Below, in pieces: positions 10,747 through 21,020 of a DNA stretch of 64,000 nucleotides (its first letter is position 1; each line of letters starts with the position of its first letter). The notes under the pieces were generated by a model that ran no database searches, had not been told where the DNA came from, and saw only the letters and a list, made by a program, of their open reading frames with translations. Where the stretch lies: assembly GCF_023573145.1 (NCBI RefSeq), contig NZ_CP097636.1, positions 2,790,001 through 2,854,000 of the forward strand. Direction: 5' to 3'. Source of the DNA: Aquincola tertiaricarbonis (GTDB lineage Bacteria > Pseudomonadota > Gammaproteobacteria > Burkholderiales > Burkholderiaceae_C). Position numbers and translations under genes: made by a program.

Positions 10747-10828
10747 CGTTGGCCCCCAAGCTCGCGGTGCTCGCGGCCCCCCAGGGGGGCGCAGGTTCCT
10801 TGGGGCGGCCCGGCGGAACCTGACGTTG
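10742..10828. repeat. Folded GC-rich intergenic element bounded by 10-base direct repeats
   Basis: CCTGACGTTG occurs at 10742-10751 and again at 10819-10828. Between the copies lies strongly self-complementary sequence. CCCCAAG (10754-10760) pairs with CTTGGGG (10799-10805). A perfect palindrome GCCCCCC-A-GGGGGGC spans 10776-10790. CAGGTTCC (10792-10799) pairs with GGAACCTG (10815-10822). The CTCGCGG...CCCCAGGGGGG...CTTGGGGCGGCCCGG layout resembles intergenic elements I associate with many Burkholderiales genomes. It lies between two convergent genes and could also end transcription, though no T-run follows. The left repeat overlaps the preceding gene's stop codon. Confidence 0.7.
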
Positions 10829-10851
10829 CCGCCGAACGGTAGGCGTCTTGG

Positions 10852-12312
<1,461 letters not shown>

Positions 12313-12349
12313 TACCCAGCATTATCCCCGCTTGACAGACATTGCGCGC

Positions 12350-13441
12350 TTAACGGCGCAAAACCAGCCAACGCGGCGACCGGAAGCGCACGATGCGCCA
12401 GTACAGCGACACATAAGTGACGCCGAACAGAAGGATGAAGAACCCCAGCACCGGCGTGCTGTGCCACCACAGCACCGAGGGGATCAAGGACATCATGCAC
12501 AGCAGCCACAGGTAGGGCGAGGTCATAGAGTTGCGGCGCGTGATTTCACGGGCGCTGCGGCTGCCCACCGCCCAGCGGATGACGCGGCGGTAGATCAGTG
12601 AATGCAGATGGATGCCGTCAGGCAGGCCGGGCGACACCTCACGCAAGAAGCGGCGGCGGTAGATAGAAAACAGCGTCTCGAACACCGGATAGATGCAGAT
12701 CAGCAGCGGGAACATCGGCGACACGGTGGGGTTGCGATAAAGCAACAGAATCGCCAGCTCCGACAGCAGAAAACCCAGGAAATAGGCCCCACCGTCGCCC
12801 AGGAAGATCAGGCCCGCCGGGAAATTCCAGATGAAAAAGCCCAGCACCGCCCCCACGCCTGCCAGGGCCCACAGCATCACGAAGCGGTCGTCCACCTGGA
12901 AGGCGACGTAGCCCACGGCCATCAGCATCATCACCACGCACATCGACGACAAACCGTTGAAGCCGTCGATGATGTTCACCGAGTTGGCAACGCCTGCCAC
13001 CACGAACACCGTGATCAGCGCCGCCCCGATGGGAAAAGCCACCACCCAGTCCAGGCCGGGCAGGTCGGTGCGCACGATGGCGGCGTCCAGCAGGTAGACG
13101 GCCAGCCCCGCGGAGATGCCGGTGGCGATCAGCCGGTTGCGCGGCGACACGCGCTTGGTCAGGTCCTCGATCAGGCCGGCACCAAACGCTGGCAGGCCGC
13201 AGGCGACCAGCAGCACACTCATCCACAGGTATTCAGGCGCGGTGAACGCGATGGCACCCACCGCAGCCACGACGGCCGCGAAGATGCCGACGCCGCCGAC
13301 ACGCGGCACCGACTTGGCATGGAATTTCTGGGGGCCGGACAGGTCGTGGTCGGCCGTGAGATGAGCATGCTTGTGGGCGGAACGGATCACGAGCAGCGTC
13401 ACCAGGCCCGCGACGGCAAAGCCCAAGAGCAGGATCAACAT
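12350..13441 (-). CDS. WecA/MraY family polyprenyl-phosphate sugar-1-phosphate transferase
   Basis: A polytopic membrane enzyme of 363 residues that would attach a HexNAc-1-phosphate to undecaprenyl phosphate and so start a glycan. About ten hydrophobic helices are visible. Family motifs are AKSVPRVGG near the N-terminus, NSVNIIDGFNGLSS (metal-binding aspartate region), FLGDGGAYFLGF, and an LPDGIHLHSLIYRR basic loop near the C-terminus. I start at ATG 13439-13441 (MLILLLGFAV); the upstream open frame is not membrane-like. It is divergent from the export gene across a 167-base gap. It is one of two initiating-type transferases in the locus; the other is the PglC-like one at 40466-41062. Confidence 0.85.
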   Translation of the reverse strand: MLILLLGFAVAGLVTLLVIRSAHKHAHLTADHDLSGPQKFHAKSVPRVGGVGIFAAVVAAVGAIAFTAPEYLWMSVLLVACGLPAFGAGLIEDLTKRVSPRNRLIATGISAGLAVYLLDAAIVRTDLPGLDWVVAFPIGAALITVFVVAGVANSVNIIDGFNGLSSMCVVMMLMAVGYVAFQVDDRFVMLWALAGVGAVLGFFIWNFPAGLIFLGDGGAYFLGFLLSELAILLLYRNPTVSPMFPLLICIYPVFETLFSIYRRRFLREVSPGLPDGIHLHSLIYRRVIRWAVGSRSAREITRRNSMTSPYLWLLCMMSLIPSVLWWHSTPVLGFFILLFGVTYVSLYWRIVRFRSPRWLVLRR

Positions 13442-13608
13442 GGCGCGCGAGTGTAGCGATGCGGTGCACCAACTTCTTGCAGTAACACAAGGGAAAAATG
13501 CACCTTGCCCCCTCCCAGGGCCGGGGGAGGCCCCCGTTAGAATTCCGCGCCGCAGCCGTCCGCGCGCGCTGCCGCCCTGTTTGGGGCACCGAGACACGAA
13601 GGTATTTC
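13442..13608. promoter_or_regulatory. Divergent intergenic region upstream of the polysaccharide export gene
   Basis: This 167-base gap must hold promoters for the WecA-like gene (left) and the long rightward polysaccharide train. Visible elements are a TTGCAG hexamer followed by an A-rich GGGAAAAAT stretch (about 13477-13499), an inverted repeat CCTCCC/GGGAGG around 13511-13530, and a TAGAAT box at 13538-13543. No hexamer pair has canonical spacing, so exact promoters cannot be named. A repressor or alternative sigma factor may be involved, which is inference. Confidence 0.4.
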
Positions 13609-15606
13609 ATGACCGAATTGATCCCGCGCCGTCAGCCTGCCTGGCGCGCGCCGATGGGCGCCCTGGTGGCGGCCATCTCCCTGGCCTTCACCGGGTTGAG
13701 CAGCCAGGCGCAGGTGCAGACCACGCAAATGCTGCAGCAGTACCAGAGCGGCCAGAGCAATGCGCAGCAGCAACAGCAGCAGCAGCAGCAGTCGATCAAC
13801 ACCGGCAACGATGCCAGTGGCCAGGACAGCGGCGGCCCGGTGCGCCTGCGGCAGAGCAATTCGTCGCAAATCAACAACAACCAGAACGGCGGATTCAGCA
13901 ACCGCAACGCCCGCGAGCAGGACAAGCCCTATCGCCCGGGTGAGTTCGAGCTGTTCGTCAACAAGCTGGCCAACACGCTGCCAGTGCTCACGCCGGACGG
14001 CAAGATCACGCTGGACGACACCTCGGTGCGCCGCTTCGGTGCGGAGCTGGTGACGCCCGAGCTGGCCGGCGACTACGCCGCCGACTTCATGCCCCAGGTG
14101 CCGCAGGACTACCTGATCACCCCAGGCGACGAGATCGCACTCACCATCTGGGGCTCGGTGGATGCCGACCTGCGGCTGACGGTGGACCGCGCCGGCCGGC
14201 TGAACATTCCGCGCGTGGGCTCGGTGCTGGTGGCAGGTGTACGCTATGGCGACCTGCCCTCCCTGCTCAACCAGCGGGTGGCCCAGGTGTTCCGCAACTT
14301 CCAGCTCAGCGTGTCGCTGGGGCAGCTGCGCAGCATCCGCATCTATGTCACCGGGTTCACCACCAAGCCGGGTTCGTACACCGTCAGCAGCCTGTCGACC
14401 GTGGTCAACGGCCTGATGCGCGCGGGCGGCCCCTCGGCGGCCGGCACCTTCCGCAACATCGAGCTGCGCCGCGCCGGCAAGCTGGTGAGCACGCTGGACC
14501 TGTACGACCTGCTGATCAAGGGCGACCGATCTGGCGACCGGGTGCTGCAGCCCGAAGACGTGATTCACATCGGCGCCGTGGGCACGCAAACCGCCGTGAT
14601 TGGCAGCGTCAACAAGCCCGCCATCTTCGAGCTGAAGAAGGGCGAAACGGTGGACGACGTGCTGCGCATGGCCGGCGGCCTGACGGCCGTGGCCGACCGC
14701 GGCCGCCTATCGGTGGAGCGTCTGGACGAACGCATCGGCGCCCGCGTGGCCCAGCTGCGCCTGCCCGAAGACCTGAAGCAGACGCCCGCCAACGGCGACG
14801 TGCTGCGCGCCTTCAGCGCGGTGGAAGCCACCCTGCCCCAGGACAAGCAGAACAAGCGCGTGCGCATCGAGGGTGAAGTGGCCCGACCGGGTGACTACAT
14901 CCTGCCGCCCAACAGCTCCATCACCGACGCGATCCGCGTGGCGGGCGGGCTGACGCCGAATGCCTATGTGTTTGGCACCGAGTTCTCGCGGGAGAGCGTG
15001 CAGAAGACGCAGCAGGAGAACTATGAGCGGGCGCTGCGGGATCTGGAGACGGAGTTCGCGAAGAAGACCAGCACGCAGCGGGCGCTGACGGCGGACGAGG
15101 CGACTGCCCAGGCGACCCAGAGCACAGGCGCCTCGCGCCTGATCGAGCGGCTGCGAGCGGTGCGACCGACCGGTCGCATCGTGCTGCAGTTGGACCCGAA
15201 CGCAGCGCAACTGCCTGAGCTGGTGGTGGAAAACGGCGATCGCATCTACGTGCCCGCAGTACCCACCACCGTCGGCGTGTTCGGCAGCGTGTTCAATGGG
15301 GGCAGTTACCTCTACAGCGGCGATCGCAAGGTGACGGACTACGTGAAACTGGCTGGGGGCCCAACCCGCGGTGCAGATGACGGCAGCGCCTTCGTGCTGC
15401 GGGCCAACGGCAGCGTGGTGAGCGCTCGGCAAAGCAGCGGCTTCTTCTCGGGCGGGGACTTGAACGTTCCCGCCTTACCGGGCGATACCGTGTTCGTGCC
15501 GGAGGAACTGAACAAGACCACGTTCATCCAGGCGGCCAAGGAATGGACGCAGATCCTTTACCAGTTTGGTCTGGGCGCGGCTGCGTTGCAGACGCTGAAG
15601 AATTGA
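13609..15606 (+). CDS. Polysaccharide export outer-membrane protein with SLBB repeats
   Basis: A 665-residue exported protein of the Wza-like class that forms the outer-membrane and periplasmic export channel. A signal peptide spans about residues 1-34 (cleavage near SSQA). A low-complexity Gln/Asn/Ser region follows, with nine consecutive glutamines (53-61). The polysaccharide-export domain begins near YLITPGDEIALTIWGS, and several SLBB-type repeats follow (VTGFTTKPGSYTV, IGSVNKPAIFELKKGETVDDVL, IEGEVARPGDYILPPN, VFGSVFNGGSYLYSGD). It is much longer than E. coli Wza (379 residues) and has no lipobox cysteine. I start at ATG 13609. The stop overlaps the next ATG by one base. Confidence 0.88.
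   Translation: MTELIPRRQPAWRAPMGALVAAISLAFTGLSSQAQVQTTQMLQQYQSGQSNAQQQQQQQQQSINTGNDASGQDSGGPVRLRQSNSSQINNNQNGGFSNRNAREQDKPYRPGEFELFVNKLANTLPVLTPDGKITLDDTSVRRFGAELVTPELAGDYAADFMPQVPQDYLITPGDEIALTIWGSVDADLRLTVDRAGRLNIPRVGSVLVAGVRYGDLPSLLNQRVAQVFRNFQLSVSLGQLRSIRIYVTGFTTKPGSYTVSSLSTVVNGLMRAGGPSAAGTFRNIELRRAGKLVSTLDLYDLLIKGDRSGDRVLQPEDVIHIGAVGTQTAVIGSVNKPAIFELKKGETVDDVLRMAGGLTAVADRGRLSVERLDERIGARVAQLRLPEDLKQTPANGDVLRAFSAVEATLPQDKQNKRVRIEGEVARPGDYILPPNSSITDAIRVAGGLTPNAYVFGTEFSRESVQKTQQENYERALRDLETEFAKKTSTQRALTADEATAQATQSTGASRLIERLRAVRPTGRIVLQLDPNAAQLPELVVENGDRIYVPAVPTTVGVFGSVFNGGSYLYSGDRKVTDYVKLAGGPTRGADDGSAFVLRANGSVVSARQSSGFFSGGDLNVPALPGDTVFVPEELNKTTFIQAAKEWTQILYQFGLGAAALQTLKN
13765..13791 (+). 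repeat. CAG tandem repeat coding for polyglutamine
   Basis: Nine glutamine codons (eight CAG and one CAA) form a near-perfect trinucleotide run within the export protein, just after its signal peptide. Runs like this can change length by slippage without shifting the frame, and the surrounding low-complexity linker should tolerate it. Confidence 0.9.
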
Positions 15607-16799
15607 TGGGCGACAACATGCAAACACAAGACGCCCGCACTGTTTGGCCAAGCGAGGATCACCATAACGAAGCTGATGACATCGGAGCGCTTGAGCTCGG
15701 CATCATTTTGAAGTCACGCTGGAAGGTGTTGGTCTTCGTGCCAATCCTTGCTGGCGCCATCGCCTACGGCGGAGCACACCTCATTGCGCCGACCTTCACC
15801 GCTCAGACTACCTTTCTCCCCCCGCAGCAGCAGCAGAGCTCTGCGGCTTCAGCTCTCGCGTCGTTGGGAGCGCTCGCTGGATTGACTGGTGGTGCCGGTG
15901 TCAAGACGCCGGCCGACCAGTATGTTGCATTCATGCAGAGCGCTACTGTTTCCGACCGCATCATCGAGCGCTTCGATTTGATGCAGGTGTATGAGTCAAA
16001 GCTGAGGACTGATGCCCGGAAAACCCTGGCAGAGAAAGCAAACATCAGCGTTGGCAAAAAAGATGGTCTGATTTCTGTCACCGTGGATGACGAGGACCCT
16101 CAACGTGCCGCAGCCATTGCAAACGCCTACGTCGAAGAACTCCGCCGCCTATCAGCTTCTCTCGCAGTCACCGAAGCGCAGCAGCGCCGGGTGTTTTTTG
16201 AGCAGCAGTTGGCTCAGACAAAGGAACGCCTGACCGCTGCTCAGCGTGCGTTGGAGGCCAGCGGCTTCACTGAAGGGGCGCTGCGTTCTGAACCGAAGTC
16301 CGCCGCTGAGTCGTACGCCCGGTTGCAAGCGGAGGTCACAGCGGCCGAAGTTCGGTTGCAGACCATGCGCAGCGCCTACAACGAGAATGCGCCGGAGTTT
16401 CGAACAGCGCAAGATCGCCTTGCTGCCTTGCGCTCGCAACTGGCGAAAACAGAGAAGGTGCGCAGAAACAGCGACGACAACGACTATGTCGGCAAATACC
16501 GCGAGTTCAAGTATCAGGAGACGCTGTTCGATCTGTTTGCGCGCCAATACGAGCTGGCTCGCGTTGACGAAAGCCGCGAAGGTGCGCTAATTCAAGTGGT
16601 GGATGCAGCCACGCCGCCGGAGCGTCGGAGCAAACCCAAGCGCAGCATGATTGCGGCGGGCACTGCCGTGGCCGTCGGTTTGTTGCTCGCAGTGATCGTG
16701 CTGTTCCGCCATATTTCTCGCCTGACGCCGATTTCGCCTCAAAGGGCCGAGCGCCTGGCAGCGCTGAAGGCGTCGCTTCGTTCCAGCCGAGCCATCTGA
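15606..16799 (+). CDS. Wzz/GumC family chain-length determinant (polysaccharide co-polymerase)
   Basis: A 397-residue inner-membrane protein that sets chain length in Wzy-dependent assembly. An N-terminal cytoplasmic stretch leads to a first transmembrane helix (WKVLVFVPILAGAIAYGGA, about 39-57). A large periplasmic region with heptad-like coiled-coil sequence follows (about 190-300), then a second helix near the C-terminus (AAGTAVAVGLLLAVIVLF). No tyrosine-kinase domain or tyrosine-rich tail follows, unlike Wzc, so it is the kinase-free type. The start ATG overlaps the previous stop by one base; an ATG at 15618 is an alternative. Base composition looks less GC-rich than the flanking genes. 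Confidence 0.88.
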   Translation: MGDNMQTQDARTVWPSEDHHNEADDIGALELGIILKSRWKVLVFVPILAGAIAYGGAHLIAPTFTAQTTFLPPQQQQSSAASALASLGALAGLTGGAGVKTPADQYVAFMQSATVSDRIIERFDLMQVYESKLRTDARKTLAEKANISVGKKDGLISVTVDDEDPQRAAAIANAYVEELRRLSASLAVTEAQQRRVFFEQQLAQTKERLTAAQRALEASGFTEGALRSEPKSAAESYARLQAEVTAAEVRLQTMRSAYNENAPEFRTAQDRLAALRSQLAKTEKVRRNSDDNDYVGKYREFKYQETLFDLFARQYELARVDESREGALIQVVDAATPPERRSKPKRSMIAAGTAVAVGLLLAVIVLFRHISRLTPISPQRAERLAALKASLRSSRAI

Positions 16800-17791
16800 T
16801 GCCCATTGTGACCTTGGCCAACAGCAAGCAGTACGAAGCGCCGTCAGGCACTTCGCTGTTGGATGCTGCACTGGCCGCAGGCCTGGTGCTCGAGCACAGC
16901 TGCAAGACCGGCCGTTGCAGTTCGTGCAAGGCACGGGTAGTCAGAGGGCACACCGCGGCGCTTCGCGCAGAAGAAGTGCTGAGCGCCGCTGAGTCAGCGC
17001 AAGGCTGGATCCTGACTTGCGCCCGCCAAGCGTTGGATGACGTGGCCATCGACATCGAAGACCTCGGTGACTTGGCTGACTATCCCGCACGCACATGGCC
17101 TGCGCGAATCCAGCAGATCGAACGCGTGCTGGATGACGTCATCAAGGTCACGCTGCGACTGCCACCGACCGCCAAGCTGCGCTACTTGCCAGGTCAGTAC
17201 ATCAACGTGCTCGGCCCGGGTGGCCTCAAGCGCGCTTACTCCATCGCCAACGCGGCGCCCGGCTCCGTCGGTCCCATCGAGTTGCACATCCGGGCCGTCG
17301 AAGGCGGCGCGATGAGCACCTATTGGTTCGGCGGCGCCAAGGTCGACGACTTGGTGCGCCTGCATGGACCGCTTGGCACCTTCTTCCTGCGTGAGGCCGT
17401 GGGAGAGCACGTGGTGTTTTTGGCGACCGGAACAGGCATCGCGCCCGTGAAGGCGATGCTCGAGCAACTGGCCGCGACTCCGACAGAAAAGCGCCCGAAG
17501 TCCCTCACGGTGTATTGGGGTTGCCGACATCCGCACGAGCACTATTGGGCACCTGCTGACGACGCCCTGGCTGTTCGGTTCGTACCGGTGGCTTCGCGAC
17601 CGCCAGAAGCCTGGCTTGGCGCGCGGGGGCACGTCCAGGATGTCTTCATGGCCGATGCACCTGACCTGAGCCGTACTTGGGTCTACGCCTGCGGCTCCAA
17701 CGACATGATCGAAAGCGCCCAGCGCCAACTACTGGACGCCGGGCTGCCGGCCCGCCGCTTCCACTCGGACGCGTTCGTCGTTTCTGGCTGA
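16799..17791 (+). CDS. ddhD: CDP-6-deoxy-delta-3,4-glucoseen reductase (E3)
   Basis: A 330-residue iron-sulfur flavoprotein that passes electrons from NAD(P)H to the E1 dehydratase (DdhC) during C-3 deoxygenation of CDP-4-keto-6-deoxyglucose. The N-terminal plant-type [2Fe-2S] ferredoxin domain has Cys35, Cys40, Cys43 and Cys74. The ferredoxin-reductase part follows, with an FAD-binding RAYSIAN motif (about 144-150) and a nucleotide-binding [17 protein letters not shown] stretch (about 203-219). The start overlaps the wzz stop by one base, coupling it to the export genes. Neighbours ddhA, ddhB and ddhC make this assignment firm over other oxygenase reductases. Confidence 0.92.
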   Translation: MPIVTLANSKQYEAPSGTSLLDAALAAGLVLEHSCKTGRCSSCKARVVRGHTAALRAEEVLSAAESAQGWILTCARQALDDVAIDIEDLGDLADYPARTWPARIQQIERVLDDVIKVTLRLPPTAKLRYLPGQYINVLGPGGLKRAYSIANAAPGSVGPIELHIRAVEGGAMSTYWFGGAKVDDLVRLHGPLGTFFLREAVGEHVVFLATGTGIAPVKAMLEQLAATPTEKRPKSLTVYWGCRHPHEHYWAPADDALAVRFVPVASRPPEAWLGARGHVQDVFMADAPDLSRTWVYACGSNDMIESAQRQLLDAGLPARRFHSDAFVVSG

Positions 17792-17814
17792 CGCCCTTCT
17801 TTCGAAAGCAAGCA

Positions 17815-18588
17815 ATGAAAGCTGTCATCCTGGCCGGCGGCCTGGGTACTCGTTTGAGCGAAGAAACTGCCGTGCGGCCCAAGCCCATGGTGGAAATCGG
17901 CGGCAAGCCGATCTTGTGGCACATCCTCAAGATGTATTCGGCGCATGGCGTCAACGACTTCATCATCTGCTGTGGCTACAAGGGCTACGTGATCAAGGAG
18001 TACTTCGCCAACTACTTTTTGCACATGTCCGACGTCACCTTCGACATGCGAGCCAATCGCATGCACGTGCATGAGCAGCGCGCCGAGCCGTGGCAGGTGA
18101 CTCTGGTGGACACGGGTGATCATTCGATGACTGGTGGACGCCTCAAGCGCGTGGCCGAGCACGTGAAAGACGAAGAAGCCTTCTGCTTCACCTACGGCGA
18201 TGGCGTTAGCGACGTGGACATCACCGCATCCATCGCCTTCCATCGCGCGCATGGCAAGCAGGCCACCCTGACCGCCACTCTGCCCCCAGGTCGCTTCGGC
18301 GCACTTGACATGCACGAAGGTCAGGTGCGCGCCTTCAAGGAGAAGCCTAAGGGCGATGGCGCCATGATCAACGGCGGCTTTTTCGTGCTGAGCCCCAAGG
18401 TGCTGAGCCATTTGAAGGACGACACCACCGTGTGGGAGCAAGAGCCGCTGATGCAATTGGCCGCTGAAGGCCAACTGATGGCCTACCAGCATGACGGCTT
18501 CTGGCAACCGATGGACACACTGCGCGACAAGCACTACCTCGAAGAACTGTGGGCCAGCGGCAAGGCGCCCTGGAAGCGCTGGGACTGA
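17815..18588 (+). CDS. ddhA: Glucose-1-phosphate cytidylyltransferase
   Basis: This enzyme makes CDP-glucose from glucose-1-phosphate and CTP, the entry step to CDP-3,6-dideoxyhexoses. The 257-residue length equals the Salmonella RfbF enzyme. The N-terminal nucleotidyltransferase signature [20 protein letters not shown] is followed by [12 protein letters not shown]. It starts at ATG 17815; the frame is open upstream but is clearly not coding there. It sits 23 bases after ddhD and 4 bases before ddhB. Confidence 0.96.
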   Translation: MKAVILAGGLGTRLSEETAVRPKPMVEIGGKPILWHILKMYSAHGVNDFIICCGYKGYVIKEYFANYFLHMSDVTFDMRANRMHVHEQRAEPWQVTLVDTGDHSMTGGRLKRVAEHVKDEEAFCFTYGDGVSDVDITASIAFHRAHGKQATLTATLPPGRFGALDMHEGQVRAFKEKPKGDGAMINGGFFVLSPKVLSHLKDDTTVWEQEPLMQLAAEGQLMAYQHDGFWQPMDTLRDKHYLEELWASGKAPWKRWD

Positions 18589-18592
18589 AGCG

Positions 18593-19669
18593 ATGAACGT
18601 CGACACCACCTTCTGGCACGGCAGGCGCGTGCTGCTCACCGGCCACACCGGCTTCAAGGGCAGCTGGCTGTCGCTGTGGCTGCAGAGCATGGGCGCGCAG
18701 GTGCAAGGCTTTGCGCTGCAGCCGCCCACCCAGCCGGCGCTGTTCGAGCAGGCGCGCGTGGCCGAGGGCATGGCCTCCACCATCGGCGACGTGCGTGACC
18801 GCGAAGCAGTGTTGGCCACCTTCCAGGCCTTCAAGCCTGAGATCGTCATCCACATGGCGGCGCAGCCGCTGGTGCGGCTGTCGTACGAGCAGCCAGTGGA
18901 AACCTACGCCACCAACGTCATGGGCACGGTGCATGTGCTGGACGCCGCCCGCCAGACTGACAGCTTGCGCGCCATCGTCAACGTGACGACGGACAAGTGC
19001 TACGAGAACAAGGAATGGGTGTGGGGCTACCGTGAAGACGAGCCCATGGGCGGCCATGACCCCTACAGCAACAGCAAAGGCTGCTCGGAGCTGGTGACCG
19101 CGGCCTACCGCAAGTCGTTCTTCAACGCCCGCGGCGTGGCCCTGGCATCCGGCCGTGCAGGCAACGTCATCGGCGGCGGCGACTGGGCACTGGACCGCCT
19201 GGTGCCCGACGTGCTGCGCGCCTTCGAGCGTGATGCGCCGGTGCGCATCCGCAACCCGCATTCCATCCGCCCGTGGCAGCACGTGCTGGAGCCGCTGTCA
19301 GGCTACCTGGTGCTGGCGCAAACGCTGTACGCGCAGGGCGCCAGCGCCTCAGAAGCCTGGAACTTCGGGCCCCGTGACGACGACGCCAAGCCGGTGCAGT
19401 GGATCGTCGAGAACCTGGTGCAGCGCTGGGGCCGAGGCGCGCGGTGGGCGGTGGACGAAGGCGATCATCCGCATGAGGCGCACTACCTCAAGCTGGACAT
19501 CTCCAAGGCCGGCAGCCGGCTGGGTTGGCAACCGGCCTGGACCCTGGACACGGCGCTGGCCCGCATCGTCGACTGGCACCAAGCCTGGCTAGACAAGCAA
19601 GACGTGCGCGAAGTCTGCCTGCGGCAGATCGCGCAATACATGAACACGAAGACCAAGGAAATCGTATGA
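18593..19669 (+). CDS. ddhB: CDP-glucose 4,6-dehydratase
   Basis: A 358-residue extended SDR that converts CDP-glucose to CDP-4-keto-6-deoxyglucose. The NAD-binding motif [10 protein letters not shown] is at about 17-26, and the catalytic tyrosine and lysine are in [11 protein letters not shown] (YxxxK). [17 protein letters not shown] is typical of the DdhB/RfbG family. The stop overlaps the ddhC start by four bases (ATGA). Confidence 0.96.
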   Translation: MNVDTTFWHGRRVLLTGHTGFKGSWLSLWLQSMGAQVQGFALQPPTQPALFEQARVAEGMASTIGDVRDREAVLATFQAFKPEIVIHMAAQPLVRLSYEQPVETYATNVMGTVHVLDAARQTDSLRAIVNVTTDKCYENKEWVWGYREDEPMGGHDPYSNSKGCSELVTAAYRKSFFNARGVALASGRAGNVIGGGDWALDRLVPDVLRAFERDAPVRIRNPHSIRPWQHVLEPLSGYLVLAQTLYAQGASASEAWNFGPRDDDAKPVQWIVENLVQRWGRGARWAVDEGDHPHEAHYLKLDISKAGSRLGWQPAWTLDTALARIVDWHQAWLDKQDVREVCLRQIAQYMNTKTKEIV

Positions 19670-21018
19670 GCAGCGTGATCGCTCCCATCCTGACCCCGGC
19701 CGACGCGCTGCGCCGCCAGATCTCCGAGCTGGTGAAGCAGTACGCCGACCTGACCCTGGCCCCCAAGCCCTTCGTGCCCGGCGAATCGCCGGTGCCCGTC
19801 TCGGGCAAGGTGATCGGCGCCAAGGAACTGCAGCTGATGGTCGAAGCCTCGCTCGACGGTTGGTTGACCACCGGCCGCTTCAACGCGCAGTTCGAGCATC
19901 GGCTGGCCAAGTTCCTGGGTGTGCAGTACCTGATCACGGTGAACTCCGGTTCATCGGCCAACCTGGTGGCCTTCTCCGCCCTCACCTCGCCGCGCCTGGG
20001 TGACCGCGCCATCAAGCAAGGCGACGAAGTGATCGGCGTGGCCGCGGGCTTCCCGACCACGGTCAACCCCATCCTGCAGTTCGGCGCTGTGCCGGTGTTC
20101 GTGGACGTGGACCTGGCCACGCACAACATCGACGCCAGCCTGATCGAAGCGGCCATCACGCCCAAGACCAAGGCCATCATGCTGGCCCACAGCCTGGGCA
20201 ACCCGTTCAACCTGGACGTGGTGACGGCGCTGTGCAAGAAGTACAACCTGTGGCTGGTGGAAGACTGCTGCGACGCGCTGGGCGCCACCTACAACGGCCA
20301 GCTGGTGGGCACCTTCGGCGACATCGGCACCTTGAGCTTCTACCCGGCGCACCACATCACCATGGGTGAAGGCGGCGCGGTGTTCACCAACAACCCCGAA
20401 CTGAAGCTGATCGCCGAGTCGTTCCGCGACTGGGGCCGCGACTGCTACTGCCCGCCCGGCAAAGACAACACCTGCAACAAGCGCTTCTGCTGGAACAAGC
20501 AGGAGCTGGGCGGCGACCTGCCCGACGGCTATGACCACAAGTACACCTACAGCCACCTGGGCTACAACCTGAAGATCAGCGACATGCAGGCCGCCTGCGC
20601 GCTGGCCCAGATGGACCGTGTGGACGAGTTCATCGCCAAGCGCCGCGCCAACTTCGCGTACCTGAAGAACCGCCTGGCCAGCGTGGCCGAGTTCCTGCAC
20701 CTGCCGGAAGCCACGCCCAACAGCGAGCCTTCGTGGTTCGGCTTCCCGCTGGTGCTCAAGGACACCGCCGGCGTGCAGCGCAGCGACCTGATCAACTTCC
20801 TTGACCAAAGCAAGATCGGCACGCGCCTGCTGTTCGCCGGCAACCTGACCAAACAGCCTTACATGGCCGGCCGCAACTTCCGCGTGAGCGGCGAGCTGAC
20901 CAACACCGACATCGTGATGAACCAGACCTTCTGGCTGGGCACCTTCCCGGCGTTGGGGGAGGAGCAGTTGGATTACATCGCGGAGAAGCTGGAAGAGTTC
21001 TTTGGGGTCAACTTCTGA
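19666..21018 (+). CDS. ddhC: CDP-4-keto-6-deoxyglucose 3-dehydratase (E1), PMP/[2Fe-2S] enzyme
   Basis: A 450-residue member of the DegT aminotransferase fold that performs C-3 deoxygenation with DdhD rather than transamination. Two hallmarks are visible. The Schiff-base lysine is replaced by histidine (His229 in [14 protein letters not shown]). The iron-sulfur ligands match the C-X57-C-X-C-X7-C pattern at Cys202, Cys260, Cys262 and Cys270. This excludes an ordinary PLP transaminase. The product, CDP-4-keto-3,6-dideoxyglucose, is the branch point for abequose, paratose, tyvelose, ascarylose and yersiniose. It overlaps ddhB by four bases; an SDR gene starts two bases after its stop. Confidence 0.96.
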   Translation: MSSVIAPILTPADALRRQISELVKQYADLTLAPKPFVPGESPVPVSGKVIGAKELQLMVEASLDGWLTTGRFNAQFEHRLAKFLGVQYLITVNSGSSANLVAFSALTSPRLGDRAIKQGDEVIGVAAGFPTTVNPILQFGAVPVFVDVDLATHNIDASLIEAAITPKTKAIMLAHSLGNPFNLDVVTALCKKYNLWLVEDCCDALGATYNGQLVGTFGDIGTLSFYPAHHITMGEGGAVFTNNPELKLIAESFRDWGRDCYCPPGKDNTCNKRFCWNKQELGGDLPDGYDHKYTYSHLGYNLKISDMQAACALAQMDRVDEFIAKRRANFAYLKNRLASVAEFLHLPEATPNSEPSWFGFPLVLKDTAGVQRSDLINFLDQSKIGTRLLFAGNLTKQPYMAGRNFRVSGELTNTDIVMNQTFWLGTFPALGEEQLDYIAEKLEEFFGVNF

Positions 21019-21020
21019 GT

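Noticed and set aside
13765..13791. CRISPR-like or satellite array
   Set aside because: It is a single 27-base trinucleotide run inside a coding sequence, with no spacers.
19666..21018. Annotation of ddhC as an ordinary sugar aminotransferase
   Set aside because: The Schiff-base lysine is replaced by histidine and the C-X57-C-X-C-X7-C iron-sulfur ligands are present, as in the E1 dehydratase.
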